Positions 1-11,713 of a stretch of 64,000 nt of DNA are shown piece after piece; position 1 is the first letter of the stretch; every line of letters begins with the position of its first letter. Below the pieces are notes generated by a model. It ran no database searches and had not been told where the DNA came from. It was given only the letters and a program-made list of their open reading frames with translations. Position numbers and translations under genes: made by a program. The DNA comes from Streptomyces sp. NRRL F-6492 (lineage in GTDB: Bacteria > Actinomycetota > Actinomycetes > Streptomycetales > Streptomycetaceae). The stretch is taken from assembly GCF_001280125.1 (NCBI RefSeq), contig NZ_LGEG01000251.1:1-64000 (forward strand), given 5' to 3'.

Positions 1-3930
<3,930 letters not shown>

Positions 3931-3948
3931 CTACAGCCTCACTCTCGG

Positions 3949-4773
3949 TCAGGACAGTTCCGCGAGCACCGTGCGTACGGTGTCCGCCACGTCCGTCAGC
4001 CGCGGATTCAGATAGAAGTGGTCGCCCGGGAGCACCCGGAGCTGGAAGGGGCCCGTGGTGTGGTCCCGCCAGCGCCGCGCGTCGGCGACCGGCACCAGCG
4101 GGTCGCCGTCGCCGACGAGCGCCCGGACGGGGCAGCGCACGCGGGCGGCGGGCTCGGGGACGTAGGACTGGAGCGCCCGGTAGTCGGCGCGCAGCGCGGG
4201 CAGGAACAGCTCGCGCAGGTCGGGGTCGTCCAGGACGGTCCGGTCGGTGCCGCCGAGCAGCAGGACCTCCTCGACGAGGGAGTCGTCGCTGCGCAGGATC
4301 GCCGGGTCCACCCGGGTCAGGGCCGGGGCGCGGCCGCCGGACGCGAGGAGCGCGGCGGGGGCGGGCCCGGGTCCGCGTTCTCCGAGCAGGGCGGTCTCGA
4401 AGGCGACGAGCGAGCCCATGCTGTGTCCGAAGAGGACGAGCGGGGCGGTCCCGTCGCCCACCGGGGTCCCCGCGACGGCCTCGGCGACGGCCGCGAGCGC
4501 GTGTTCGGCGAGGTCCCGGATGCTCTCGGCGGGCGGTTCGGCGCGGCGTTCGACCCGTCCGGGGTACTGGACGGCCAGGACCCGGACGGCGGGGGCGAGG
4601 GCGCGGGCGAGCGGGGCGAAGAAGCCGGCCGACCCTCCGGCGTGCGGGAAGGCCACCAGGCAGGGGGCCCCGGCGTCGGCGGGGGCGTACTGGCGGAGCC
4701 AGTCGGCCGCGACGCCGGTCCGTGCGGTGGCCGCCGCGGTCGCCGTGGTCGTGGTGGTCCCGGCCTGGCTCAT
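3949..4773 (-). CDS. Type II (editing) thioesterase, alpha/beta hydrolase
   Basis: A 274-residue RifR/GrsT-type thioesterase that would remove stalled or aberrant acyl groups from PKS carrier domains in the cytoplasm. It starts with an Ala/Thr-rich leader. FPHAGGSAGFF follows near residue 35, the YPGR motif near 65, the nucleophile elbow GHSMGSL near 105, and a C-terminal GDHFYL with the catalytic His. Length is normal for the family (about 250). The start is ATG at 4773, overlapping the hydrolase TGA by 4 bases, so translation is coupled. The long upstream extension of this frame is rejected because it overlaps the hydrolase gene. Its place directly upstream of the PKS supports an editing role rather than product release. 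Confidence 0.9.
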   Translation of the reverse strand: MSQAGTTTTTATAAATARTGVAADWLRQYAPADAGAPCLVAFPHAGGSAGFFAPLARALAPAVRVLAVQYPGRVERRAEPPAESIRDLAEHALAAVAEAVAGTPVGDGTAPLVLFGHSMGSLVAFETALLGERGPGPAPAALLASGGRAPALTRVDPAILRSDDSLVEEVLLLGGTDRTVLDDPDLRELFLPALRADYRALQSYVPEPAARVRCPVRALVGDGDPLVPVADARRWRDHTTGPFQLRVLPGDHFYLNPRLTDVADTVRTVLAELS

Positions 4774-5882
4774 CGGGCGGCTCCCGCGTCGCGTGCCGCG
4801 GCGAGGGCGGCGGTGAGGCGTTCCGTGACCGCCGGGTCGGCGTCCGGCCGCATCTCCTGGACGGCGAGCAGGCTCCACGCCTTCGTCTCGGCGAGGTGGG
4901 CGGGGGCGCCGTGCACGTCGTCGTGTTCCAGGAGGCGCAGGTCGGCGATGTTCCGGCGCAGCCGTTCGGCGTCGGCGGGCGGCACGATCTCGTCCCGACG
5001 GGCCGCCACCGCGGCGAACGGGACGTCGAGGGAACGGAGTTCGTCGTCGGTGAGGGCCCAGTCCCGCAGGTGCGCGTAGACGGTGTCGGAGGGGACGCCG
5101 GCGAGGTGGGCGAGCGTGTCGCGGGTGATCCGGGGGACGGTCCGCTGCCAGTCGGGGTCGGTGAAGAAGTCGTGGACGGGGGTGCCGTTCCCGACGATGC
5201 CGCGGATCCGGGGGTCGGCCAGGGCGGCGCGGACGGCGAGGTGGCCGCTGAAGCTGAGGGCGAGCAGATAGGTGCGGGAGACGTCGGCGCGGTCCGCGAG
5301 CCCGTCGAGGATCGCACCGAACAGGCGGGCGCCGTCGCGCTCGTAGCGCAGGGGGTTCTCGCCGACGCCGGGCAGTTCGGCGACGGCGGCGGCCAGGCCG
5401 AGGGAGGCGAGCTGGGGCAGCAGCGGCCCCCACTGCTCCTTGGTGCTGACGATCCCGCCGGTCACGACGAGCAGCGGGCGGGCCGGGTCGAGGCCCGCGG
5501 TCCAGATCCGGACGGGGACGCCGTCGACGTCGACCGTCCCGGTCTCGATGCCGGTCGCCCCGGTCTTGCGCCAGCGGTCGAAGGCGTCGACGGAGCGCGC
5601 CAGGGCCCGGGCCCGGCCGGGCCCGTCCACGAACGGGAAGCGGCCCAGGACGTAGTACTGGCCGGCGGCCAGGGTCTGCCCGGCCGCGTCCAGTTCGTCG
5701 CCGGCGCGGATCCACTCGTACGCCCAGGAGCCGGGTGCGTCGCCGGCGTCGGCGGTGATCCGGTCCAGGAGCGGGGCGTAGTGGTCGGCGGGGAGGTTCT
5801 GCGAGACGGCGTGGGCGACGACGAAGCGTTTGAGCTCGTCCAGGTCGTTGCCGCGGCCGGGTCCTCCGGTGGTGTCGGTCAT
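4770..5882 (-). CDS. Alpha/beta hydrolase of the tetronate-tailoring type (Agg5/AbyA5/ChlD4-like)
   Basis: A 370-residue alpha/beta hydrolase with an N-terminal helical cap (about 1-115) and a FrsA/DUF1100-like core. The oxyanion segment VVTGGIVSTKEQ is near 140. The elbow is ALSFSGH (nucleophile probably Ser210), and a late DDVHG (His about 338) could be the catalytic base. In agglomerin, abyssomicin and chlorothricin pathways this family eliminates acetate from the acetylated hydroxymethyl-tetronate to make an exocyclic alkene. That role is inferred here from the preceding E2-like acyltransferase and ACP, which occur in the same order as in those clusters. It overlaps both neighbours by 4 bases. 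The glycines expected on both sides of the nucleophile are Ala and Ser. A general esterase is the alternative. Confidence 0.78.
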   Translation of the reverse strand: MTDTTGGPGRGNDLDELKRFVVAHAVSQNLPADHYAPLLDRITADAGDAPGSWAYEWIRAGDELDAAGQTLAAGQYYVLGRFPFVDGPGRARALARSVDAFDRWRKTGATGIETGTVDVDGVPVRIWTAGLDPARPLLVVTGGIVSTKEQWGPLLPQLASLGLAAAVAELPGVGENPLRYERDGARLFGAILDGLADRADVSRTYLLALSFSGHLAVRAALADPRIRGIVGNGTPVHDFFTDPDWQRTVPRITRDTLAHLAGVPSDTVYAHLRDWALTDDELRSLDVPFAAVAARRDEIVPPADAERLRRNIADLRLLEHDDVHGAPAHLAETKAWSLLAVQEMRPDADPAVTERLTAALAAARDAGAAR

Positions 5883-6634
5883 GCGGGGTACGCCTCCAGC
5901 GCGTCCTTGATCTCGGTGAGGACGTCGGCGGCCTCGGCGCCGTCGATGACCCGGTGGTCGAAGGTGAGGGAGAGCCGCAGGACCGGTGCGACGACGACCG
6001 CTCCGTCGCGGACGACCGGCCGGTCGGCGATGCGGCCGACGCCGAGGGTGACGGTGGTGCCGCCGACGGAGTGGAATCCGTCGACGGCCCGGTGGCCGAG
6101 CGAGGTGACGCTGAACGTGCCGGTGATCTCCGGGCGGCGTTCCAGCAGTCCGGCGGCGGTCCGGAACCGGTCGAGGGCCTCCTTCCAGGGCAGTGCGCCC
6201 AGGGCCCGGACGGGGGCGAACCGCTCGGCGGTGTCGGGGTCGTCGGCGAGCGCGCGGTCGAGGTGCTCCTGGATCGCGTCGAGGCCGGCGTCCTCCAGGC
6301 GGGGGATCACCGTGGCGAGGACGACGCGGCGGCCGTCCAGGGTCCGGTCGAGGGTGACCTTGGCGCTGACGGTGTCGTAGGTGGCGACGGTCGGGTCGAG
6401 CCGTCCGTGGATCGCGGCATTGGCCTCGGGGTGCTCGCGGAGCACTCCGGCGGCGGCGTGCACGACGTGGGCGACGACCGAGCGGCGCACGCCGGCCTCG
6501 TGGGCGCGGCGGCGGGCGGCGACGATCGCGGTGGCGTCCACCTCGGTGTCGAGGTGGACCGGGGAGAAGTCCCTGATCTGGTCGAGGAAGAAGAGGGTGT
6601 GCCGGCGCTGGACGGGGAAGGGGCGGCCGGTCAC
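5879..6634 (-). CDS. Lipoyl-less 2-oxoacid dehydrogenase E2-type acyltransferase (Agg4/AbyA4/ChlD3-like)
   Basis: A 251-residue catalytic domain of the dihydrolipoamide acyltransferase/chloramphenicol acetyltransferase superfamily. It has no lipoyl or subunit-binding domains, so it is not part of a dehydrogenase complex. The catalytic DHRVIDG motif lies at the C-terminus (His227, Asp231). FFLDQIRDFSPVHL near the N-terminus suits acyl-pocket formation. In tetronate pathways the corresponding enzyme acetylates the primary hydroxyl of the RK-682-like tetronate, setting up elimination by the next-encoded hydrolase. The start is GTG at 6634, overlapping the ACP TGA by 4 bases; the stop overlaps the hydrolase ATG by 4 bases. 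Family assignment is firm, substrate is inferred. Confidence 0.82.
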   Translation of the reverse strand: MTGRPFPVQRRHTLFFLDQIRDFSPVHLDTEVDATAIVAARRRAHEAGVRRSVVAHVVHAAAGVLREHPEANAAIHGRLDPTVATYDTVSAKVTLDRTLDGRRVVLATVIPRLEDAGLDAIQEHLDRALADDPDTAERFAPVRALGALPWKEALDRFRTAAGLLERRPEITGTFSVTSLGHRAVDGFHSVGGTTVTLGVGRIADRPVVRDGAVVVAPVLRLSLTFDHRVIDGAEAADVLTEIKDALEAYPA

Positions 6635-6876
6635 CGGGTCGCCGTCTCGTGGACGGCGGCCAGGCTGCCCGCGTCGAGGAAGTCCGGCAGGGACAGCGGC
6701 CTGCCGGTCTCCTTCTCCAGGAGGACGAGCAGGGACAGCAGGTGTACGGAGTCCCAGCCGGTCAGCGCGTCGAAGGGGAGGTCGAGTTCGGCCTCGGTGA
6801 CGTCGATCCCGATCTCGTCGCGGACCAGGTCGGCGAACTCCCGGCGGTCCAGGGGGCGGCCGGATGCGGCGCTCAT
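6631..6876 (-). CDS. Discrete acyl carrier protein
   Basis: An 81-residue free-standing carrier protein. The phosphopantetheine site is GWDSVHLL with Ser43 as the attachment residue, followed by the typical helix LLVLLEKETGRPLSL. In the tetronate family the equivalent ACP carries a glyceryl unit loaded from 1,3-bisphosphoglycerate by an FkbH protein. No FkbH gene is present between this gene and the KAS III gene, so the bound group here is uncertain. The start is ATG at 6876, one base after the KAS III stop. It is expected to be activated by a phosphopantetheinyl transferase such as the one encoded divergently at 8142. Confidence 0.88.
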   Translation of the reverse strand: MSAASGRPLDRREFADLVRDEIGIDVTEAELDLPFDALTGWDSVHLLSLLVLLEKETGRPLSLPDFLDAGSLAAVHETATR

Positions 6877-6877
6877 G

Positions 6878-7927
6878 TCAGATGTTCCCGTTCAGTTCCA
6901 GGGCGAGGCCCGAGCGGATCCACTTGCTGGACTCGATGGCCACGGCGACGGCCCGCGACGGGGTGTCCATCGCGTCGAGCAGCCGCTCCAGCTGGAAGAA
7001 GAGCAGGGCGTTGCCGTTGTTGCCGGTCTCGCCGACGCAGCTGATCTCCTCGGCGAGCGGGAAGTCGAGCCGTTTGACGATCCGGTCGGTCATGGTGACG
7101 GACAGTTGCGGGGGCAGCAGGTAGTCGACGTCCTCCCGCTCCCAGCCGAGGTCGTCGAGGATCTCGTCGGCCGCTTCGGCGGCGAGCTCGGGGACCAGTT
7201 CCTCGATGGCCTTGTAGTCCTCGCCCGCGGGCGCCTGGGGGCTGTCGCGGTCGGCGAGTCCGTACCAGCGGAGCACCTGGCCCGGTTCCCGGTCGAGGCC
7301 GGACAGCCGGGTCAGGACGGTGCGGACGGCCGGGGAGTCGTCGTGGCCGGGTTCGGTGGTGAGGACGGCCGCGCCGGCGCCGTCGCCGAAGAGGACGTAG
7401 TTGACGAGTTCCTCCGGCGGCAGGGCGCCGAGGTCCGCGGTCACGTCGTAGTGCTTGGCGATGACGTCGCCGCCGATGACGAGGGCCGTGCGGTGGCGGC
7501 CGGCGGCGAGCAGCGAGGTCGCCACGTCGAAGGTCTGCACGGCGCCCGAGCAGCCGGACTGGAGCTGGAAGGTCGGGATGCCGTCGATGCGGAGCCGGTC
7601 GGCGACGACGTTGACGGTCGCGGGCATCAGGGTGTCGGGGGTCGCGGAGCCGAGGATCACGAGGTCGATGTCGTCCGGGGACACCCCGGCGCGGTCGAGC
7701 GCGGTCCCGGCGGCGGTCGTGGCGAGGTCGGCGAGCGATTCCCGGGGTTCCCCCGTCGCGAGGTCGAGGGCGAGATGGCGGGTGCGGGTGCCGATGAACG
7801 TGTCGACCCACTGCTGCCAGAGCCGGTCCATTCCGAAGCGTCCGGCCAGCGCCCCGGTGTCGATGGGGGAGCCCGGCAGGGCGGTCCCCGCGGACAGAAC
7901 ACGCACCGTACGGTCCAGGTCCACCAC
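6878..7927 (-). CDS. KAS III (FabH/RkD/ChlM-like) condensing enzyme with altered active-site His
   Basis: A 349-residue thiolase-fold condensing enzyme, first gene of the operon. The nucleophile region is QSGCSGAV (Cys126). GNNGNA near residue 303 matches the conserved Asn loop of FabH. The usual HQAN-type histidine segment reads LLPPQLS at 270-276, so Pro occupies the expected His position. KAS III-like enzymes of tetronate clusters join the three-carbon ACP unit to the polyketide chain and help close the ring; that is the likely role. Start: GTG at 7927 (a second GTG follows at 7924), preceded by AGGAGG. An acyl-transferring rather than condensing function is possible given the missing His. 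Confidence 0.83.
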   Translation of the reverse strand: MVDLDRTVRVLSAGTALPGSPIDTGALAGRFGMDRLWQQWVDTFIGTRTRHLALDLATGEPRESLADLATTAAGTALDRAGVSPDDIDLVILGSATPDTLMPATVNVVADRLRIDGIPTFQLQSGCSGAVQTFDVATSLLAAGRHRTALVIGGDVIAKHYDVTADLGALPPEELVNYVLFGDGAGAAVLTTEPGHDDSPAVRTVLTRLSGLDREPGQVLRWYGLADRDSPQAPAGEDYKAIEELVPELAAEAADEILDDLGWEREDVDYLLPPQLSVTMTDRIVKRLDFPLAEEISCVGETGNNGNALLFFQLERLLDAMDTPSRAVAVAIESSKWIRSGLALELNGNI

Positions 7928-8141
7928 GTGAGGTCCTCCTCTCTCGTTGCGTCCGGCCTGCTGTCCGGCTTGCGTGGGGACGCTAGGCGCGCGTTCTAAA
8001 GCAGCCCTGAACCACCTCCGGGGCCTGCCTTCAGCGGCGCTTCAGCGGGCCCGCCGAGCCTGGGCGGATGACGGACACCGGATCCACGGCCGCGCCCGGG
8101 CGGCCGGACGCGCACGCGTCCCGCTCCTGCGGTACGACGGG
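7928..8141. promoter_or_regulatory. Divergent intergenic region between KAS III operon and PPTase
   Basis: This 214-bp region separates two divergently transcribed units and must hold at least the promoter for the minus-strand biosynthetic operon. A comparatively AT-containing element on the minus strand reads TTTAGAACGCGCGCCTAGCG (complement of about 7982-8001). It has two TAG-centred half sites about 11 bases apart, suggestive of an activator site or a -10 region upstream of the GTG at 7927. No canonical -35/-10 pair stands out. An in-frame ATG at 7947 would lengthen the PPTase and cover this region, which I consider unlikely. Confidence 0.4.
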
Positions 8142-8780
8142 GTGATCGAGCGGCTGCTGCCGCCGGGGGTGGCGTCGGCGGAGGCGTACGGCGACCCGCC
8201 GGACGCGCTGCTGTTCCCCGCCGAGGAGGCGCTGGTCCGCCGGGCCTCGGAGGGCCGCAGGCGCGAGTTCGCCACGGTACGGCTGTGCGCCCGGCGCGCC
8301 CTCGCCGAACTGGGCGTCGCGCCCGTGCCCCTGCTGCCGGGCGAGCGGGGCGCGCCGCGCTGGCCGGAGCGGGTGGTGGGCAGCATGACCCACTGCGACG
8401 GCTACCGTGCGGCGGCCGTCGCACGGCGGGCCCCGGAGGTGCTGTCGGTCGGCATCGACGCGGAGCCGCACCGGCGCCTGCCGCCGGACGTGCTGGAGGC
8501 GATCGCGCTGCCCGCCGAACTCCGCCGCGTCGACGGGCTCCTGCGCACGGCCCCGCACGTCCACTGGGACCGGCTGCTGTTCAGCGCGAAGGAGAGCGTC
8601 TACAAGGCGTGGTTCCCGCTGACGCGGACCCGGCTCGGCTTCGACGAGGCGGACATCGCCTTCGATCCGGCGGGTTCGTTCCGGGCGGTACTGCTCCGGG
8701 GCCCCGGGCCGTCGGAGTTCGCCGGCCGGTGGCTGGTGGCCGGCGGACTGCTGGCCACGGCGGTCACGTACCGGGGCTGA
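8142..8780 (+). CDS. Sfp-type 4'-phosphopantetheinyl transferase
   Basis: Transfers phosphopantetheine from CoA to the active Ser of carrier proteins. From the GTG at 8142 it is 212 residues and begins MIERLLPPGVASAE, the usual N-terminus of Streptomyces Sfp/EntD-like PPTases. The Mg-binding motif is VGIDAEP (Asp106) and FSAKESVYKAWF lies at 147-158. The arginine-rich segment RRREFATVRLCARRAL near 40-54 is also typical. An in-frame ATG at 7947 would add 65 low-quality residues and overlap the divergent promoter, so the GTG is preferred although its ribosome site is weak. It stands divergent to the PKS operon and can serve the ACPs encoded there. Confidence 0.88.
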   Translation: MIERLLPPGVASAEAYGDPPDALLFPAEEALVRRASEGRRREFATVRLCARRALAELGVAPVPLLPGERGAPRWPERVVGSMTHCDGYRAAAVARRAPEVLSVGIDAEPHRRLPPDVLEAIALPAELRRVDGLLRTAPHVHWDRLLFSAKESVYKAWFPLTRTRLGFDEADIAFDPAGSFRAVLLRGPGPSEFAGRWLVAGGLLATAVTYRG

Positions 8781-8885
8781 CGTCCCGGAGGGCCTTCACG
8801 GCGACCGGCGGCCGCCGATACCGACCGGCGAGCCCGACCACCGACACCGACAGGCGACCGCCGGTCGCCGGTCGCCGACCGCCGC
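8781..8885. repeat. Short GACCGGCG/CGCCGGTC inverted and direct repeats
   Basis: The space between the PPTase stop and the transporter relic is filled with short iterations of GACCGGCG and its complement CGCCGGTC, plus CCGACACCGAC-type units. Several can pair into small hairpins (for example GCGACCGCCGGTCGC). This may be a transcription stop for the PPTase or debris at the cluster boundary. No gene is seen. Confidence 0.4.
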
Positions 8886-9530
8886 TCAAGGCCTCGGCGT
8901 TCCCGCCCCGGACGCCGGCACGTCCGCCTCGCCCGGCTTCTTCCCGTGGTCGGCGGTCTCACCGCCGCGCCCCACGTTCCGGAGCAGCGCCGTGGCCGTG
9001 ACGGCGAGCGCGAGCATGACCGGGACGGCTCCCGTCGCGATCCAGGCGAGGCCCTGCGCGAAGGAGTCCCTCGCCACGCCGACGAGCCCGCCCGCTCCGG
9101 CGGCGCGGCGTCGACGATCATCGCGATGCCGAGGGACGACACCGGCATCAGACCGGCGAACAGCAGGGACGCCGCCGTGACGACGAGGCCGATCCCGGAG
9201 CCCCCGTCCACCCGGGAGAGCACGGCGAAGCCGACGGCGGCGACCGTGAGACCGGCGCCGAAGACGTACGCCTTGCCCACCCGGGCCGCCACGCCCTGGG
9301 CGACGAACATCGCGAGGGTTCCGCAGAGGACCATCGGCAGGCTCCACACCGCCGATTCCAGCGGCTCCATGCCCACCACCATCTGGATGTACTGGGCGAT
9401 GAGGAACTGACCGCCCAGCGTGAACGCCACGGTCAGGGTCAGTCGTCACGAGGGAGACGCTGAAGCCGCGGTCCGCGAAGAGCTCCGTGTCGAGCAGCGG
9501 GTCGGCGAGCCGGCGCTGCCGTGCCACGAA
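8886..9530 (-). pseudogene. Relic of DHA2/EmrB-type MFS drug transporter (C-terminal half, frameshifted, internal deletion)
   Basis: Three matching pieces of a 14-TM MFS exporter lie in different minus-strand frames. From about 9530 the frame reads RQRRLADPLLDTELF and continues to GFSVSLVT. A shift near 9438 leads to VAFTLGGQFLIAQY and on through several membrane helices to DAAPPERAG. A second shift near 9095 joins VGVARDSFAQGL and a last helix, ending at 8886. At the second join the family normally has about 50-60 further residues, so sequence is missing as well as shifted. The N-terminal half is absent. The gene cannot give a working transporter. Its place beside the PKS cluster suggests a former resistance or export gene. 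Confidence 0.8.
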
Positions 9531-9947
9531 GAGGCCACCGAACTCGCCTCCGAGGCGGGGCTGGAGTACCGGCTGGAGAACGCCGTACCGGTCAACACCT
9601 TCGACGTGCACCGTCTCATCCACTTCGGCGAGCACCGCTCGCTGGGCGAGCCGGTGCGCGAGCGGCTGCTGCGCGGATACACCGCCGAGGGGGCGCACCT
9701 GGGCGACCGGCGCACCCTCGTCCGGCTCGGCGGCGAGGCCGGACTCGACGCCGCGGAGGTGGAGGCGCTGCTGGACGGCGACGAGTTCGGGGACGCCGTC
9801 CGCGCCGACGAGCGGCGGGCCGTCCGGCTCGGGATCACCGGTGTGCCCGGCTTCTCCTTCGACGGGCGGCCGGGCGTCTCGGGTGCGCTCTCCGTGGCCG
9901 ACATCGCCGGACGGCTGCGGCGGGCGGCGGCGTCGGCCGGGACCTGA
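9531..9947 (+). pseudogene. Relic of DsbA/FrnE-family thiol-disulfide oxidoreductase lacking its N-terminus
   Basis: The last 138 or so codons of the frame ending at 9947 match the C-terminal part of FrnE-like DsbA proteins: AGLEYRLE, NTFDVHRLIH, the alpha-helical insertion, LGITGVPGF with the cis-Pro loop, and GALSVADIAGRL. The N-terminal thioredoxin half with the CxxC-type active site (about 80-90 residues) is missing. Codons upstream of about 9531 (from an ATG at 9420) are the antisense of the transporter relic, not FrnE. The two relics therefore meet head to head at a deletion junction near 9530. An expressed fragment would lack the redox site. Confidence 0.78.
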
Positions 9948-9983
9948 CGGCCGGTCCGGATCCGGGTGCGACCGGAGACCGGG

Positions 9984-10895
9984 TCAGGCGCGGCCGCGCA
10001 GGGCGGCCTCGTAGGCCTCGTCGGGGTCGAGCCGGCGCAGTTCCTCGGCGATGAGCTCCGCGGTGGAGCGGACCTTGAGGGCGAGCACCCGGTGGGGCTG
10101 GCCGGGGATGGAGAGGCGGGCCACCGGACCCTCGGGCCGGTCGATGAGGATCTCGCCGTCCGGGGTGCCCATGCGGACGGCGGTGACCACGGGGCCGTCG
10201 GTGACGACCCGGTCGACGGGGACGCCGAGCCTGACCTCGAACCAGCGGGCGAGGAGTTCGGCGCTGGGGTTCTCCGCCTCGCTCTCGACGGCGGCGGAGG
10301 TGATGTCGAGCGGCGCCTGGTCGAGCGCGGCGGCCAGCATCGAGCGCCAGGGGGTGAGCCGCGTCCAGGCGAGGTCCGTGTCACCGGGGGCGTACGAGGC
10401 GGCGCGGGTCTCCAGGACGGTGAGGGGGTCCTCCACGGCGTACGCGTCGGTGATGCGGCGCTGGGCGAGCGAGCCGAGCGGGTCCTTGGAGGGGACCTCG
10501 GGGGCGTCGACGGGCCACCAGACCACGACGGGCGCGTCCGGCAGGAGCAGGGGTAGGACCACGGACTCGGCGCGGGCGCAGAGTTCGCCGTGGAGCCGGA
10601 GCACGACCGTCTCGCCCGAACCGGCGTCGCTGCCGAGCCGGACCTCGGCGTCGAGCCGGGTCTCGTGCCGCTCGCGGGGGGAGCGCGCGTGGCGCTTGAT
10701 GACCACGAGGATGCGGGAGGGGTGCTCCCGGGAGGCCTCGCCGGCCGCCTTGACGGCGTCGTAGGCGTTCTCCTCGTCGGTGACGACGACGAGGGTGAGC
10801 ACGGCGCCGACGGCGGGGGTGCCGACGTCCCTGCGGCCCTTCAGGATCGCCTTGTTGATCCTGCTGGAATTGGTGTCCGTCAGATCGATCTTCAT
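9984..10895 (-). CDS. opcA: Glucose-6-phosphate dehydrogenase assembly protein OpcA
   Basis: A 303-residue protein with the actinobacterial OpcA pattern: N-terminal MKIDLTDTNSSRINKAI, then LTLVVVTDE, VVLPLLLPDAPVVVWWP near 110-125, and a C-terminal region ending in a glucose-6-P-dehydrogenase-assembly-like domain. OpcA is needed for full activity and redox control of Zwf in actinobacteria and normally follows zwf in a tal-zwf-opcA-pgl operon. Here no pentose-phosphate gene is adjacent: a relic lies downstream and a DoxX gene upstream on the same strand. It is probably an extra copy. The ATG at 10895 lies in AGATCGATCTTCAT on the complementary strand and has no obvious upstream ribosome site. 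Confidence 0.9.
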   Translation of the reverse strand: MKIDLTDTNSSRINKAILKGRRDVGTPAVGAVLTLVVVTDEENAYDAVKAAGEASREHPSRILVVIKRHARSPRERHETRLDAEVRLGSDAGSGETVVLRLHGELCARAESVVLPLLLPDAPVVVWWPVDAPEVPSKDPLGSLAQRRITDAYAVEDPLTVLETRAASYAPGDTDLAWTRLTPWRSMLAAALDQAPLDITSAAVESEAENPSAELLARWFEVRLGVPVDRVVTDGPVVTAVRMGTPDGEILIDRPEGPVARLSIPGQPHRVLALKVRSTAELIAEELRRLDPDEAYEAALRGRA

Positions 10896-10974
10896 GCGCG
10901 GCGCCCGTCCCTTCCTCTCCCGCGAGCCTAACCCTCCCGCGCGGCGAACGCGTGCGGGTGCCCGCCGGCCCCCT

Positions 10975-11508
10975 CTAGGACTGTTCGGGGTCCGGCTCGG
11001 GAGCCGCCTGGCCCTGGGCGCGGCGGCCCACGACGGCGGCGGCGGCGAGCGCGGTGCCGAGGAAGGCGACGGCCACGACCCAGCGCCGGTCGAGGACGTG
11101 GCCGGTGAGGTGGTCCAGGGAGTACCGTCCGGCGCCCGTGACGCCGATCGCGGCGGCGGTGAAGCCGAGGAAGGCGGGGTACTCGTAGCCGCCGCCCTGG
11201 GCGAAGAAGCCGGCCGGCGCGTGCACCGAGACGGCCCCCGCCATGGCGCCGGCCGCGGCGGCGCCGGCGGCCGGGGTGGCGAGGCCGAGGGCGAGGAGGG
11301 CGCCGCCGCCGGCCTCGCCGAGACCGGCGGCGATCGCGCTCTGCCGGCCCGGCGAGAAGCCCATCGCCTCCATCGCCTTGCCGGTGCCCTCGACTCCCCC
11401 GCCGCCGAACCAGCCGAAGAGCTTCTGCGTGCCGTGCGCGGCGAGCACGGCGCCGGTGCCGACCCTCAGTACGAGCAGCCCGAGGTCGCGTCGGTTGGGG
11501 TGGGCCAT
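10975..11508 (-). CDS. DoxX family membrane protein
   Basis: A 177-residue integral membrane protein with four predicted helices. The N-terminus LGLLVLRVGTGAVLAAHGTQKLFGWFGGGG carries the family hallmark (helix 1, then HGxQKLF). GLGEAGGGALLALGL, AGAMAGAVSVHAP and a C-terminal helix near 145-165 follow. DoxX-type proteins sit in the cytoplasmic membrane and are linked to redox stress; no specific substrate can be read from sequence. The ATG at 11508 has GGAGAACC just upstream. The longer reading of this frame (to 11979) lacks homology and is not used. Confidence 0.85.
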   Translation of the reverse strand: MAHPNRRDLGLLVLRVGTGAVLAAHGTQKLFGWFGGGGVEGTGKAMEAMGFSPGRQSAIAAGLGEAGGGALLALGLATPAAGAAAAGAMAGAVSVHAPAGFFAQGGGYEYPAFLGFTAAAIGVTGAGRYSLDHLTGHVLDRRWVVAVAFLGTALAAAAVVGRRAQGQAAPEPDPEQS

Positions 11509-11713
11509 GGGTTCTCCAGGTGCGGGAGGGGACGCGTACGCCGTCCACTGTCGTCGTCCTCCGCGGTCCGCGCCGCCCGTGCGCCGGCTCCGTACTCCGT
11601 ACGAGTCACCTTTTGCGGCGTTTGTCCGCCGTTGCTTTAGTGGGAGGGCTGTCGCCGTCCCGGGACCGTCGCGCGTCGCGCCCCCGGAGGCGACCCGAGG
11701 GAAGTGGGTGCGC

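Noticed and set aside
8068-8100. ATG at 8068 as start of the PPTase
   Set aside because: It is out of frame with the PPTase motifs. GTG 8142 fits the family N-terminus.
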